Positions 7,363 to 15,308 of a stretch of 16,293 bases of DNA are shown piece after piece. The translations under genes and the position numbers were made by a program. Under the pieces are notes generated by a model. That model saw only the letters and a program-made list of their open reading frames with translations. It had not been told where the DNA came from and made no database searches. How positions within the stretch are numbered: the stretch's first letter is position 1; every line of letters begins with the position of its first letter. Source of the stretch: DASSBG01 sp964583865 (GTDB lineage: Bacteria; Pseudomonadota; Gammaproteobacteria; Xanthomonadales; Rhodanobacteraceae); assembly GCA_964583865.1 (NCBI GenBank), contig CAZOXZ010000050.1, positions 1-16,293 of the forward strand, read 5' to 3'.

Positions 7363-8159
7363 GCCGTATCGATCAACGCTTCGCGGAACTGCGCGCTGCC
7401 GGGCGCACGGCGCTGATGCCCTTTGTCACCGCCGGTGATCCGTTGCCGGATGCCATTCCCGAGCTGCTGCACGCGCTGGTGGCCGCCGGCGCCGACATGA
7501 TCGAGCTGGGCATGCCGTTTTCCGACCCCATGGCGGATGGCCCGGTTATCCAGCACGCCGACGAGCGTGCCCTGGAAAAGGGCGTGCATGTGGCCGATGT
7601 GCTGGCGGCGGTACGCCGTTTTCGTGAGGACGACCAGCGCACGCCCATCGTGTTGATGGGCTACCTCAATCCGGTGGTGATCTACGGCATGGAGCGCTTT
7701 GCTGCCGACGCCTCTGGCGCGGGTGCCGACGGTGTGCTGTTGGTCGATTGCCCGGTGGAGGCCATGGCCATCAGCGCCCCCGTTCGCGAGGCAGGCCTGT
7801 CGCAGATCATGCTGGTGGCGCCGACCACCAGCGATGCCCGCCTTGAGCGCATTTGCGAGGCAGCCCGAGGGTTCCTGTACTACGTTTCCTTCGCCGGCGT
7901 GACCGGAGCGGCACGTCTGACGACCGATGCCATCGCTGACCGGGTGCGGGCCTTGCGGCAGCAGGCGGATGTACCGGTGGCCGTCGGTTTCGGCGTGCGC
8001 GATGCGGCCAGTGCCAGAGCCGTGGCCGAGTTTGCCGACGGTGTCATCATCGGCAGCGCCCTGGTGGAACGTCTGGCCGGTGCCGCTGATGCCAGCGATC
8101 AGGCGGCGCGGGCGCGGCACTTCCTGGAACCGGTGCGCACGGCCCTGGATACGATGTGA
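7359..8159 (+). CDS. trpA: Tryptophan synthase alpha chain
   Basis: TrpA cleaves indole-3-glycerol phosphate to indole and glyceraldehyde-3-phosphate and passes indole to TrpB. It is a TIM barrel of 266 residues, against 268 in E. coli. The two catalytic residues fall at the Salmonella positions: E49 in MIELGMPFSDP and D60 in PMADGPVIQ. LMGYLNPVVIYG, LYYVSFAGVTGA (loop 6), VAVGFGVRDAASA and VIIGSALVE at the phosphate site are all as expected. The GTG start at 7359 overlaps the trpB stop (GTGA) and has GGAGG at 7344-7348, 10 bases upstream. VDCPVEA in place of the common VDLP is, as far as I recall, normal for Xanthomonas-type TrpA. TrpA looks fully functional, which makes the altered TrpB beside it more striking, because the alpha reaction depends on allosteric activation by TrpB. 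Confidence 0.97.
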   Translation: MSRIDQRFAELRAAGRTALMPFVTAGDPLPDAIPELLHALVAAGADMIELGMPFSDPMADGPVIQHADERALEKGVHVADVLAAVRRFREDDQRTPIVLMGYLNPVVIYGMERFAADASGAGADGVLLVDCPVEAMAISAPVREAGLSQIMLVAPTTSDARLERICEAARGFLYYVSFAGVTGAARLTTDAIADRVRALRQQADVPVAVGFGVRDAASARAVAEFADGVIIGSALVERLAGAADASDQAARARHFLEPVRTALDTM

Positions 8160-8341
8160 TTGTGCCGGCGGTGGACTTTGCCGGGCCGGAAGCTTGTGGC
8201 TGGACAATTTCACGGGACGTGCAATCATTTGTTGACGGCAAATCGCACCCGCCGGGACAGCACGCCCAGGCGATGGTCGCCCGGAACAGGGGGCTGGGCG
8301 CGATGCCGACCCCGCAGAGATTTGAAGAGGAAAGCCTGTGA
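8156..8341 (+). CDS. Doubtful 61-codon ORF between trpA and accD
   Basis: A frame of 61 codons starts with GTG overlapping the trpA stop (GTGA, 8156-8159) and ends with TGA overlapping the accD start (GTGA, 8338-8341), the same 4-base junction used at truA-trpF and trpB-trpA. The protein (MIVPAVDFAGPEACGWTISR at its start) matches nothing I recognise and has no signal peptide, membrane helix or motif. Against it: no Shine-Dalgarno sequence precedes the GTG, G or C at third codon positions is only about 70% by hand count (lower than the neighbours look), and an accD promoter candidate lies inside it. It is probably non-coding spacer, kept as a possibility because of its fit between the genes. 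Confidence 0.2.
   Translation: MIVPAVDFAGPEACGWTISRDVQSFVDGKSHPPGQHAQAMVARNRGLGAMPTPQRFEEESL
8201..8228 (+). promoter_or_regulatory. Candidate sigma-70 promoter for accD
   Basis: In the relatively AT-rich part of the trpA-accD gap, TGGACA (8201-8206, 5 of 6 to TTGACA) is followed after 16 bases by AATCAT (8223-8228, 4 of 6 to TATAAT), with TG one base before it as in an extended -10. Transcription would start near 8235, giving a leader of about 100 bases before accD. It would let accD be expressed separately from the trp genes, which fits its essential role in fatty acid synthesis. Confidence 0.35.
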
Positions 8342-9207
8342 ACTGGTTGCAACGCTTGATGTCACCGCGCGAGCGGAGTCCCGCGCAACAACACGGCAAA
8401 GGCAAGGTGCCCGAAGGCGTGTGGGAGAAGTGCCGTGGTTGCGATGCCATGCTGTATCAGCCCGAGCTGGAGCGCAACTTGCAGGTTTGCCCGAAATGCG
8501 GCCATCACCATGCCATCGCCGCGCGCGCGCGCCTGCTGGCCTTGCTGGATGAGGGCAGCGCGACTGAGCATGATGCCGACCTGCACGCCATCGACCCGTT
8601 GAAGTTCCGCGACTCGCGCAAGTACCGCGAACGCCTGGCCACGGCGCAGAAAAAGACCGGCGAAAAAGATGCCATGGTGGCCATGGACGGGACCATTGAC
8701 GGCGTACCGGTCGAGGTCGTGTCCTTCGATTTCCGCTTCATGGGCGGTTCCATGGGGTCGGTCGTGGGCGAAAAATTCACCCGTGCGGCCGAGCGCGCGC
8801 TGGAGAGGCGCTGCGCCATGGTCTGCTTCAATGCCACCGGTGGCGCGCGCATGCAGGAAGGTCTGTTTTCGCTGCTGCAGATGGCCAAGACATCGGCTGC
8901 CCTCGGGCGGCTGCGTGAGGCCGGTGTGCCGTATATTTCCGTGCTGACCCATCCCACGACCGGTGGCGTTTCGGCCAGCTTTGCCATGCTGGGCGACGTC
9001 AACGTCGCCGAACCGCGGGCCTTGATCGGCTTTGCCGGGCCGCGGGTGATCGAGCAGACCGTGCGGGAGAAACTGCCCGAAGGCTTCCAGCGTTCCGAAT
9101 TCCTGCTCGAGCACGGGGCCGTCGACATGATCGTTGACCGAAGGCAAATGCGCGACAAGCTGGCAGGGTTGCTGAAGATTCTCGGCCACCGGCTGCAGGC
9201 GGCCTGA
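8338..9207 (+). CDS. accD: Acetyl-CoA carboxylase carboxyltransferase subunit beta
   Basis: AccD with AccA forms the carboxyltransferase that moves CO2 from biotinyl-BCCP to acetyl-CoA, making malonyl-CoA for fatty acid synthesis. The N-terminal zinc ribbon has four cysteines, C32, C35, C51 and C54 (CRGC and CPKC). The crotonase-like core carries FMGGSMGSVVGEK, GGARMQEGLFSLLQMAKTSA, LTHPTTGGVSASFAMLGD and IGFAGPRVIEQTVREKLPEG, all near consensus. At 289 residues it is slightly shorter than E. coli AccD (304). The GTG start at 8338 has GAGG (8327-8330) 7 bases upstream. One variation is CFNATGGARM (N165, T167) where E. coli has CFSASGGARM. The trpFBA-accD order is known in Xanthomonadales, where folC usually follows. 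Here maf follows immediately, with no gap. Confidence 0.97.
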   Translation: MNWLQRLMSPRERSPAQQHGKGKVPEGVWEKCRGCDAMLYQPELERNLQVCPKCGHHHAIAARARLLALLDEGSATEHDADLHAIDPLKFRDSRKYRERLATAQKKTGEKDAMVAMDGTIDGVPVEVVSFDFRFMGGSMGSVVGEKFTRAAERALERRCAMVCFNATGGARMQEGLFSLLQMAKTSAALGRLREAGVPYISVLTHPTTGGVSASFAMLGDVNVAEPRALIGFAGPRVIEQTVREKLPEGFQRSEFLLEHGAVDMIVDRRQMRDKLAGLLKILGHRLQAA

Positions 9208-9783
9208 ATGCCGCGGCGGCTGGTCCTGGCCTCGCGTTCACCGCGCCGGCAGGCCCTGCTGGCACAGATCGGAATGGCGTTTGAAGTGCTGCCGGCAGAC
9301 ATCCCGGAACAGCGCCATCCGGACGAGACGCCGATGCAATATGTCTCGCGTGTGGCCCGCGCCAAGGCCGAGGCGGTGCTGGCACGCTTCGATGAAGGCG
9401 ATGGCGTCTGGGTGCTGGGTGCGGACACCGAAGTGGTGGCCGACGACGAAGTGTTCGGCAAGCCAGGGGACGCTGCCGAGGCTGCCGCCATGCTGGGTCG
9501 CCTTGCGGGTCGCACCCACGAGGTCGTCTCCTGCGTCTGGCTTCTGGATGGCACCCATGCCTGGAGCGCAGGGTGCTGCTCGCGGGTCACGCTGGATACG
9601 CTGGACGCCCGTGCCATCGAACGTTATGTTGCCAGTGGCGAGCCTTTCGGCAAAGCTGGAGCCTACGCCATCCAGGGACGAGCTGCTGCCTTCGTGGCGC
9701 ATCTGGAAGGCAGTTATTCTGCGGTCATGGGTTTGCCCCTGTACCAGACAGCCGGCCTGTTGCAGCGTGCCGGGCTTGCATGA
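9208..9783 (+). CDS. maf: Maf-family nucleoside triphosphate pyrophosphatase (YhdE-like)
   Basis: Maf proteins hydrolyse dTTP, UTP and modified pyrimidine triphosphates to monophosphates, cleaning the nucleotide pool. The N-terminal phosphate-binding motif LASRSPRRQALLAQIG, the catalytic aspartate D73 in VLGADTEVV, FGKPGDAAEAAAMLGRLAGRTHEV, and the C-terminal KAGAYAIQG and GSYSAVMGLPL match the YhdE subgroup rather than YceF. The length of 191 residues is typical (E. coli YhdE 197). The ATG is the base directly after the accD stop (TGAATG), so translation probably re-initiates from accD; no strong separate ribosome binding site is seen. In many gammaproteobacteria maf follows mreD and precedes rng, and the rng-yhdP-tldD order here continues that pattern. 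mreBCD are not between accD and maf. Confidence 0.95.
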   Translation: MPRRLVLASRSPRRQALLAQIGMAFEVLPADIPEQRHPDETPMQYVSRVARAKAEAVLARFDEGDGVWVLGADTEVVADDEVFGKPGDAAEAAAMLGRLAGRTHEVVSCVWLLDGTHAWSAGCCSRVTLDTLDARAIERYVASGEPFGKAGAYAIQGRAAAFVAHLEGSYSAVMGLPLYQTAGLLQRAGLA

Positions 9784-9845
9784 CGGAGGGCAGCCAAAAC
9801 CATGATCGATGCCGCCCGTCACGCCGTGACGCCGAGGGAAAACTG

Positions 9846-11318
9846 GTGAACGACGAAATCCTGTTCAACGTGACTCCCCGCGAGAGCCGTGTGGCCGTGA
9901 TCGAGAACGGCGTGGTGCAGGAGATCATGGTCGAACGCGCGGCGCGCGAAAGCCGGGTGGGCAATATTTACAAGGGCCGGATAGCCCGCGTCATGCCGGG
10001 CATGCAGGCCGCGTTTGTGGATATCGGCCTGGCCGCATCCGGCTTCCTGTATGCCGGTGACCTGCTGCAACCGCTGGAGAATGACGAGCACCCGGGCGAG
10101 CAGGTGGCGCCGGACGAGCCCATCGATCAGCTCCTGACCGAAGGGCAGGAGATCGTCGTCCAGGTGTTGAAGGACCCGATTCGCAACAAGGGTGCGCGGC
10201 TGACAACCGCCTTGTCCCTGTCATCGCGTTATCTGGTTTCCTTGCCCGGTCACGTGGTGCACGGAGTCTCCTCGCGCATCGTCGATGCGAAGGAACGCGA
10301 ACGCCTGCGTGGCGTGCTGGATGCGCTGGACCCGCAGGCCGAGCACGGCTACATTGTGCGTACCAACGGCGAAGGTCAGCAGCAGGCCCGTTTCGCCGAG
10401 GATGTGGCCTATCTGGAGAAATTGTGGCGTCACGTGCATGACCGGGTCGAGCCGTCGGCGGTCGGTGACTGCATTTACGAGGAGCCGGGTCTGGTCCTGC
10501 GGGTGTTGCGTGACCTGTTGCGGGAAAACGTGGAACGCGTGCGTGTGGACGACGCGGCAACGGTCGCGGAAATGCAGCGTTTCGCCGCACGTTTCATGCC
10601 CTCTCTTGCCGACCGCATCGAATACTACGACTCGGCGCGCCCGATCTTTGACCTGTACGGCGCCGACGACGAACTGCAGCGGGCCATGAAGCGGCACGTG
10701 CCTCTGAAGTCCGGTGGTTCGGTGGTCATCGAGACCACCGAGTCGATGACCACCATCGACGTCAACAGCGGCAACAATCTCAGCCGGCGCAACCTCGAGG
10801 AAACGGCCTTTCGCACCAACCTCGAGGCCGCCCAGTCGCTGGCACGGCAGCTGCGCCTGCGCAACCTCGGCGGCATCATCATCATCGACTTCATCGACAT
10901 GCGTGATGCCGATCACCGTCGCCAGGTCCTGCGCACGCTGGAGCGTGCCCTGGCCGAGGATCACGTCAAGACCACCTTGTACGGCCTCAGCGAGCTCGGT
11001 CTGGTGCAGATGACGCGCAAGCGCACCACCGAGAGCCTGACAGCCCAGCTGTGCGAGCCCTGTCCGGCCTGTGAGGGACGTGGTTTCCGCAAATCGGTGA
11101 CCACGGTCAGTCACGAGATCTACCGTGAAATCAGCCGCGCGGTGCGCCAGTTCGAGGCCGAACGCCTGCTGGTGCTGGCCAACCCGGCCGTGGTGTCGTG
11201 GATCGTCGACGAAGACTCGGCGGCTCTGGCGGACGTGGAGCTGGCGGTCGGCAGGCCCATCGCCTTGCAGGCCGAGCAGCAGTACCCGCAGGAGCAGTTC
11301 GATGTGGTTTTGTTGTAG
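9846..11318 (+). CDS. rng: Ribonuclease G
   Basis: RNase G is an endoribonuclease of the RNase E/G family that matures the 5' end of 16S rRNA and helps mRNA turnover. The GTG start at 9846 is chosen because NDEILFNVTPRESRVAVIEN aligns with the start of E. coli RNase G and GAGGG (9834-9838) lies 7 bases upstream; the open frame further upstream overlaps maf. The S1 RNA-binding domain includes VGNIYKGRIARVMPGMQAAF. The magnesium-binding aspartates are D305 (TTIDVNSGNN) and D348 (GGIIIIDFIDM). The zinc-link pair CPxC is C406 and C409 in CEPCPACEGRG. The C-terminus QEQFDVVLL matches RNase G. The 490-residue length (E. coli 489) and the absence of the long disordered RNase E tail support RNase G over RNase E. 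It lies 62 bases after maf. Confidence 0.97.
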   Translation: MNDEILFNVTPRESRVAVIENGVVQEIMVERAARESRVGNIYKGRIARVMPGMQAAFVDIGLAASGFLYAGDLLQPLENDEHPGEQVAPDEPIDQLLTEGQEIVVQVLKDPIRNKGARLTTALSLSSRYLVSLPGHVVHGVSSRIVDAKERERLRGVLDALDPQAEHGYIVRTNGEGQQQARFAEDVAYLEKLWRHVHDRVEPSAVGDCIYEEPGLVLRVLRDLLRENVERVRVDDAATVAEMQRFAARFMPSLADRIEYYDSARPIFDLYGADDELQRAMKRHVPLKSGGSVVIETTESMTTIDVNSGNNLSRRNLEETAFRTNLEAAQSLARQLRLRNLGGIIIIDFIDMRDADHRRQVLRTLERALAEDHVKTTLYGLSELGLVQMTRKRTTESLTAQLCEPCPACEGRGFRKSVTTVSHEIYREISRAVRQFEAERLLVLANPAVVSWIVDEDSAALADVELAVGRPIALQAEQQYPQEQFDVVLL

Positions 11319-11390
11319 CGACCGGATGCGCCGGCCAGGTTCGCATCTGCGCCGCTTCGTGGTTGCCGGTTCCTGGCCGGAACGCCTGGT

Positions 11391-14300
11391 GTGAGGCGCG
11401 TGCTGCAACGGCTCACGCGCGGCCTGTGGCACGGTTTTGCCGGACTGGTGGTGCTGCTGGCCATCGTCGTGCTGGCAGCACGAGCCAGCTTGCCACTGCT
11501 GGACAGCCATCCGGATGTGGTGGCCGGCTGGCTGGGCAGTTATCTGCAACGTGATGTCGAGGTCGCCTCTGTGGAGACACAGTGGCAGCCGGACGGGCCG
11601 TTGCTGGTGGTGTCGGGCCTGCGAATCGGCTCGGGAGCGCAGGCCCTGGTGCTGCCGCGCGCACGCCTGAAACTGGATTTGCTGGCGGCGCTGGGGCCGC
11701 GACGGGCACTGGAGTTGCGCATCAGCAATGTAAACGCGCAACTGGTAGCCGATGCCACAGGTCAATGGCATTTGTCCGGCCTGAAGCTTGGCGATCAAGG
11801 GAACCGTGCGCCGTTGCGTTTGCCGTCCGACCTGCCGCTGGGGCTGGTTTTGCGTGACCTGACCGTGCATGTGAGCCATGCGGGCCATGAGCTGGACTTT
11901 GCCGTGCATGCGCCGACGGTTCGTGTTGTCATGGCCGCTGGCCGGCTGCGCATCGGCGGCGAGATCGGCTTGCCCGGAGGGCGGCAACGACTGCATCTTG
12001 TTGCGGCCATCGACCCGACGCGGCGCAGCGGAGAGCTGTACCTGGCCGGTGAGCAGATGGACCTGTCGACATGGGCCCGTGTCCTGTCGCCGCAACGCGA
12101 CCTGCACGGACAGGGCCAGTTGCGCTTGTGGCTTGGCTGGACTGGTGGCGATGTCGACCATCTCGTTGCCGATATCGACTTTCGCGATGTACGGGCGGGG
12201 CGCTCCGGCGAGATACCGGTCGGGCGACTGGACGGCATGCTGCGCCTGGAGGGCAGCCGTTCCGAGTGGCACGCGCGCTGGCAGCCCGCCACCAGCGGTG
12301 GCGCAACCGGTCGCGTCGACGTTGCTCATGCGCCATCGGGGCGCTGGCAGGTGCAGGCCGAAGCGGTCGATCTGGCGCAATTGTCGCCCTGGCTGACGCT
12401 GCTGGGCGACAACATTCCCGCCGTGCCGCAAGCACTGGTCGACATGCATGCGCATGGCATGATCGACGAGCTGGCGGTCGCCTGGCACGACGCGCGGCAC
12501 TTCGCGCTACGCGCCAGGTTTACCGGCGTCGGCTGGCAGGCAGCGCATGGTTTGCCACAGGTCGACCATCTTGATGGTGTTCTGCGCGGGGACGGCAAGG
12601 CCTTGAGCCTGCACCTGCCATCGCAGCCGGCAACCATCGCGCTGCCGGGCGTGTTTCGCGAGCCCTTCGTGCTCGACAAGGTTTCCGGCGACATCAGTTT
12701 CTGGCGTTTGCCGCACGGCTGGCAGTTGGTCTCCGACAACCTGGCTGTCGCAGCGCCCGGCTACAGCGCGCGCGTGCGTGGCGGCCTTGTTGGCCGCGAC
12801 AACCGGGAACTGCCAGTGCTTGATGTGGCTGTCCGGGTCACGCGTGCCAAAGTCTCCGCGACCGGGCTGTTCCTGCCGGTCAACGTCATGCCGACGGACG
12901 CGGTGGACTGGCTTGACCAGAGCCTGGTGTCCGGGAAGGTGCAGGGGCGCGCCGTTTTTCGCGGCAACCTGGCTGATTGGCCGTTCCCGCAGCATGAGGG
13001 CTGGTTCCAGGCGGTGGGCGATTTCCGGGATGCCGTGCTCGACTATGACCCCGACTGGCCGCGGGCCACGCATTTGCAAGGCATCGCGCATTTCGTCAAC
13101 GATGGCATGCAAATCGATGCCACGGCGGGCAGGTCCATGGGCAATGACATTGCCGCCGGCAAGGCCAGCATTGCGGACCTGGCCAACGGCCTGCTGGAGC
13201 TCGACATTCGCGGGGCCGGCAACAATGCGCAGTTGTTGCAATGGCTCAAGGCCACGCCCGTGGTGGCGACGCACACGGATGCGCTGGCGCAGATCCGGCT
13301 GGGCGGCCGCAGCGCGTACCACGTGATACTCGACTTGCCGGTGGGCGACCCGCAGGCGCAGTTCAACCTCGACGGCACGGTGGATCTCGAGAAGGCAAGC
13401 TTCGAGGCGCCGGCCTGGTCGTTTGCGTTGGACAATCTGGCAGGCGAACTGCATTTCGGGCCCGATGGTGTGCAGGCGCGAGAACTTGCCGCGCGCTACC
13501 ACGGTGACCCCGTGCGGCTGGCGCTGGCCATCGGCGAGGTGGCCGGTAACGCTGGTGTGCGTGCCGACCTGCGCGGAAAACTCACCGGCGCAACGCTGGC
13601 GCAGACGTACTCCGGCCTGGAGGGGCTGAGGGACGTCGTGCAGGGCACGGCAGCATTCCATGCCAGCTTGAAGCTTGGTGGTGACGGGCCGGGCAGATTG
13701 CAGCTGGAGTCGAACCTTGAAGGCATGCGCCTGGCTTTGCCGGCGCCGCTGGACAAGCCTGCCGTCGCGCGCGTGCCATTGCAGTTGCGCCTCGACCTGC
13801 CGGCGGCTGGCGGCAAGCTGGCGCTGCGTCTGGGCGACACGCTGGACGCGCAGCTGCGTTTGCCTGATGACAAGCGCCCGCTGGCCGCGGATATTGCCCT
13901 GGGCGAGGCAGCAACCGCGCCCGATGCCGGCATCGCCGTGCATGGCGAGGCGGCGACATTGGATATTGGCGGCTGGCTGGCACAACTGGCCGTGTTGGCG
14001 CCAGCCTCGGCAAGCGGGACCGATCTGGCGCAAACGCGCGTGGACCTGACCACGGCCCAGGCGCGCGTGGGTGATACGACGCTGGGGCCGCTGGCGATCA
14101 AGCTGCAAAGCGGTGATGACGGCTTGCACCTGGCGCTCGATGGTCAGGCGCTGGCTGGGCAGATCGACCTGCCGCTGGCCAGCCTGGCGCGACGCGGGGT
14201 GCGGGTACGCATGGACAGGCTGCATTGGCCGGCATCGCAAGGCGATGCGCAGGGCCCGGCCGCACCGGCTCTCGTGGCACCTGCCGCGGTGCCGCCGTTG

Positions 14301-15248
14301 CATGTCTGGGTCAAGGATTTGCGGCTGGGCGATGTCGAGCTGGGCAATGTGCGCCTGGAAACCGTGCCCATGTCCGATGGTATGCGCATCAGTCATTTCG
14401 GTGCGCGCTCGAAGGTCATGCAGATTGACGGGCGAGGACGTTGGCTCGGTACGCGTGCGAACAGCCATTCCCGCTTCGCCATCGACCTCAGCTCCGGCGA
14501 CTTTGGCCAGATGCTGGGGGCTTTCGGCCATCCCGACCTGGTGGCCGGTGGCAGCAGTCTGCTGCACATCGAGGGCCAATGGCCCGGATCACCGCTGGCG
14601 TTCAGTCTGGCCGAGCTGGACGGCACCATCGCCTTGCAGGTGGAGGACGGCCGCATCCTGTCGCTGGATCCGGGTCTGGGCCGATTCTTCGGCCTGTTTT
14701 CGATCCGCGAGCTGCCACGCCGGTTGAGTCTGGATTTCGGAGATGTCTTCCGTTCCGGCTACAGCTTCAACAGCATCAAGGGCACGATCCGCTTTGCCGA
14801 TGGCAATGCCCGGAGCAACAAGCTGACGTTGCTGGGGCCGGCAGCCGATATCGTCATCGACGGACGTGTCGGCCTGCAACAGCGTGACTATGACGAGGTG
14901 GTGACGGTCACGCCGCACGTCGGCACGGCACTGCCGGTGGTCGGAGCGCTGGCCGGCGGACCGGTGGGCGCGGCGGCCGGCCTGGCGTTGCAGGGCCTGC
15001 TGGGCAAGGACATGAACCGCTCCAGTGCGGTGCGCTATCACGTTACCGGAAGCTGGGATGAACCGGTGATCCAGCGCACCGACGACCAGGCATCCGTCGT
15101 GCCGTTTCCAGCGCGTACGCACGCCACCACCCCGAAGCCGGAGCCTGCACCCACACCCCGCCCCGAGCTGCGGAAGCTGCCGCGCACGCGACCGCCGCTG
15201 CCGCTGCCGGCCTCGGCCCGCTCGGTGCGGTTGCCGCCCATGCCTTGA
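11391..15248 (+). CDS. yhdP: YhdP family AsmA-like envelope protein
   Basis: YhdP is one of the large AsmA-like proteins (with TamB and YdbH) that bridge the periplasm and are implicated in moving phospholipids to the outer membrane. The protein has 1285 residues (E. coli about 1266). It begins with a positively charged stretch and one membrane helix (about residues 12-32, GLVVLLAIVVLAARASLPLL), followed by a long periplasmic region of alternating beta-strand-like segments. The C-terminal conserved block includes GDFGQMLGAFGHPDLVAGG (about 1035-1055), LDPGLGRFFGLFSIRELPRR, RSGYSFNSIKGTIRFADGNA and VTGSWDEPVI. The last 40 residues are Pro/Arg-rich and vary beyond the family core. The GTG start at 11391 has no clear Shine-Dalgarno sequence; a GTG at 11400 is an alternative. 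It lies in the same frame as rng, separated by a TAG and 24 codons. The rng-yhdP-tldD order supports the call. Confidence 0.93.
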   Translation: MRRVLQRLTRGLWHGFAGLVVLLAIVVLAARASLPLLDSHPDVVAGWLGSYLQRDVEVASVETQWQPDGPLLVVSGLRIGSGAQALVLPRARLKLDLLAALGPRRALELRISNVNAQLVADATGQWHLSGLKLGDQGNRAPLRLPSDLPLGLVLRDLTVHVSHAGHELDFAVHAPTVRVVMAAGRLRIGGEIGLPGGRQRLHLVAAIDPTRRSGELYLAGEQMDLSTWARVLSPQRDLHGQGQLRLWLGWTGGDVDHLVADIDFRDVRAGRSGEIPVGRLDGMLRLEGSRSEWHARWQPATSGGATGRVDVAHAPSGRWQVQAEAVDLAQLSPWLTLLGDNIPAVPQALVDMHAHGMIDELAVAWHDARHFALRARFTGVGWQAAHGLPQVDHLDGVLRGDGKALSLHLPSQPATIALPGVFREPFVLDKVSGDISFWRLPHGWQLVSDNLAVAAPGYSARVRGGLVGRDNRELPVLDVAVRVTRAKVSATGLFLPVNVMPTDAVDWLDQSLVSGKVQGRAVFRGNLADWPFPQHEGWFQAVGDFRDAVLDYDPDWPRATHLQGIAHFVNDGMQIDATAGRSMGNDIAAGKASIADLANGLLELDIRGAGNNAQLLQWLKATPVVATHTDALAQIRLGGRSAYHVILDLPVGDPQAQFNLDGTVDLEKASFEAPAWSFALDNLAGELHFGPDGVQARELAARYHGDPVRLALAIGEVAGNAGVRADLRGKLTGATLAQTYSGLEGLRDVVQGTAAFHASLKLGGDGPGRLQLESNLEGMRLALPAPLDKPAVARVPLQLRLDLPAAGGKLALRLGDTLDAQLRLPDDKRPLAADIALGEAATAPDAGIAVHGEAATLDIGGWLAQLAVLAPASASGTDLAQTRVDLTTAQARVGDTTLGPLAIKLQSGDDGLHLALDGQALAGQIDLPLASLARRGVRVRMDRLHWPASQGDAQGPAAPALVAPAAVPPLHVWVKDLRLGDVELGNVRLETVPMSDGMRISHFGARSKVMQIDGRGRWLGTRANSHSRFAIDLSSGDFGQMLGAFGHPDLVAGGSSLLHIEGQWPGSPLAFSLAELDGTIALQVEDGRILSLDPGLGRFFGLFSIRELPRRLSLDFGDVFRSGYSFNSIKGTIRFADGNARSNKLTLLGPAADIVIDGRVGLQQRDYDEVVTVTPHVGTALPVVGALAGGPVGAAAGLALQGLLGKDMNRSSAVRYHVTGSWDEPVIQRTDDQASVVPFPARTHATTPKPEPAPTPRPELRKLPRTRPPLPLPASARSVRLPPMP

Positions 15249-15308
15249 TTGGTGCCGGGACGCCCCCACATCGCTTCTTTGGCGACTCAACTTCAGCGGA
15301 GACCCTTG

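Noticed and set aside
11369..11383. Hairpin GTTCC/GGAAC in the rng-yhdP gap
   Set aside because: Only 5 bp with no T tract, so it is not supported as a terminator.
11319..11390. rng and yhdP as one protein with a read-through stop
   Set aside because: They share a frame across a single TAG, but RNase G ends at its normal C-terminus and the 24 codons between show no conserved sequence.
10221..14579. Long minus-strand open frames (10221-12500 and 12507-14579)
   Set aside because: They lie opposite rng and yhdP, whose proteins match known families throughout. The reverse proteins are rich in His, Gln and Arg as expected for antisense of GC-rich genes, and no family motif is visible.
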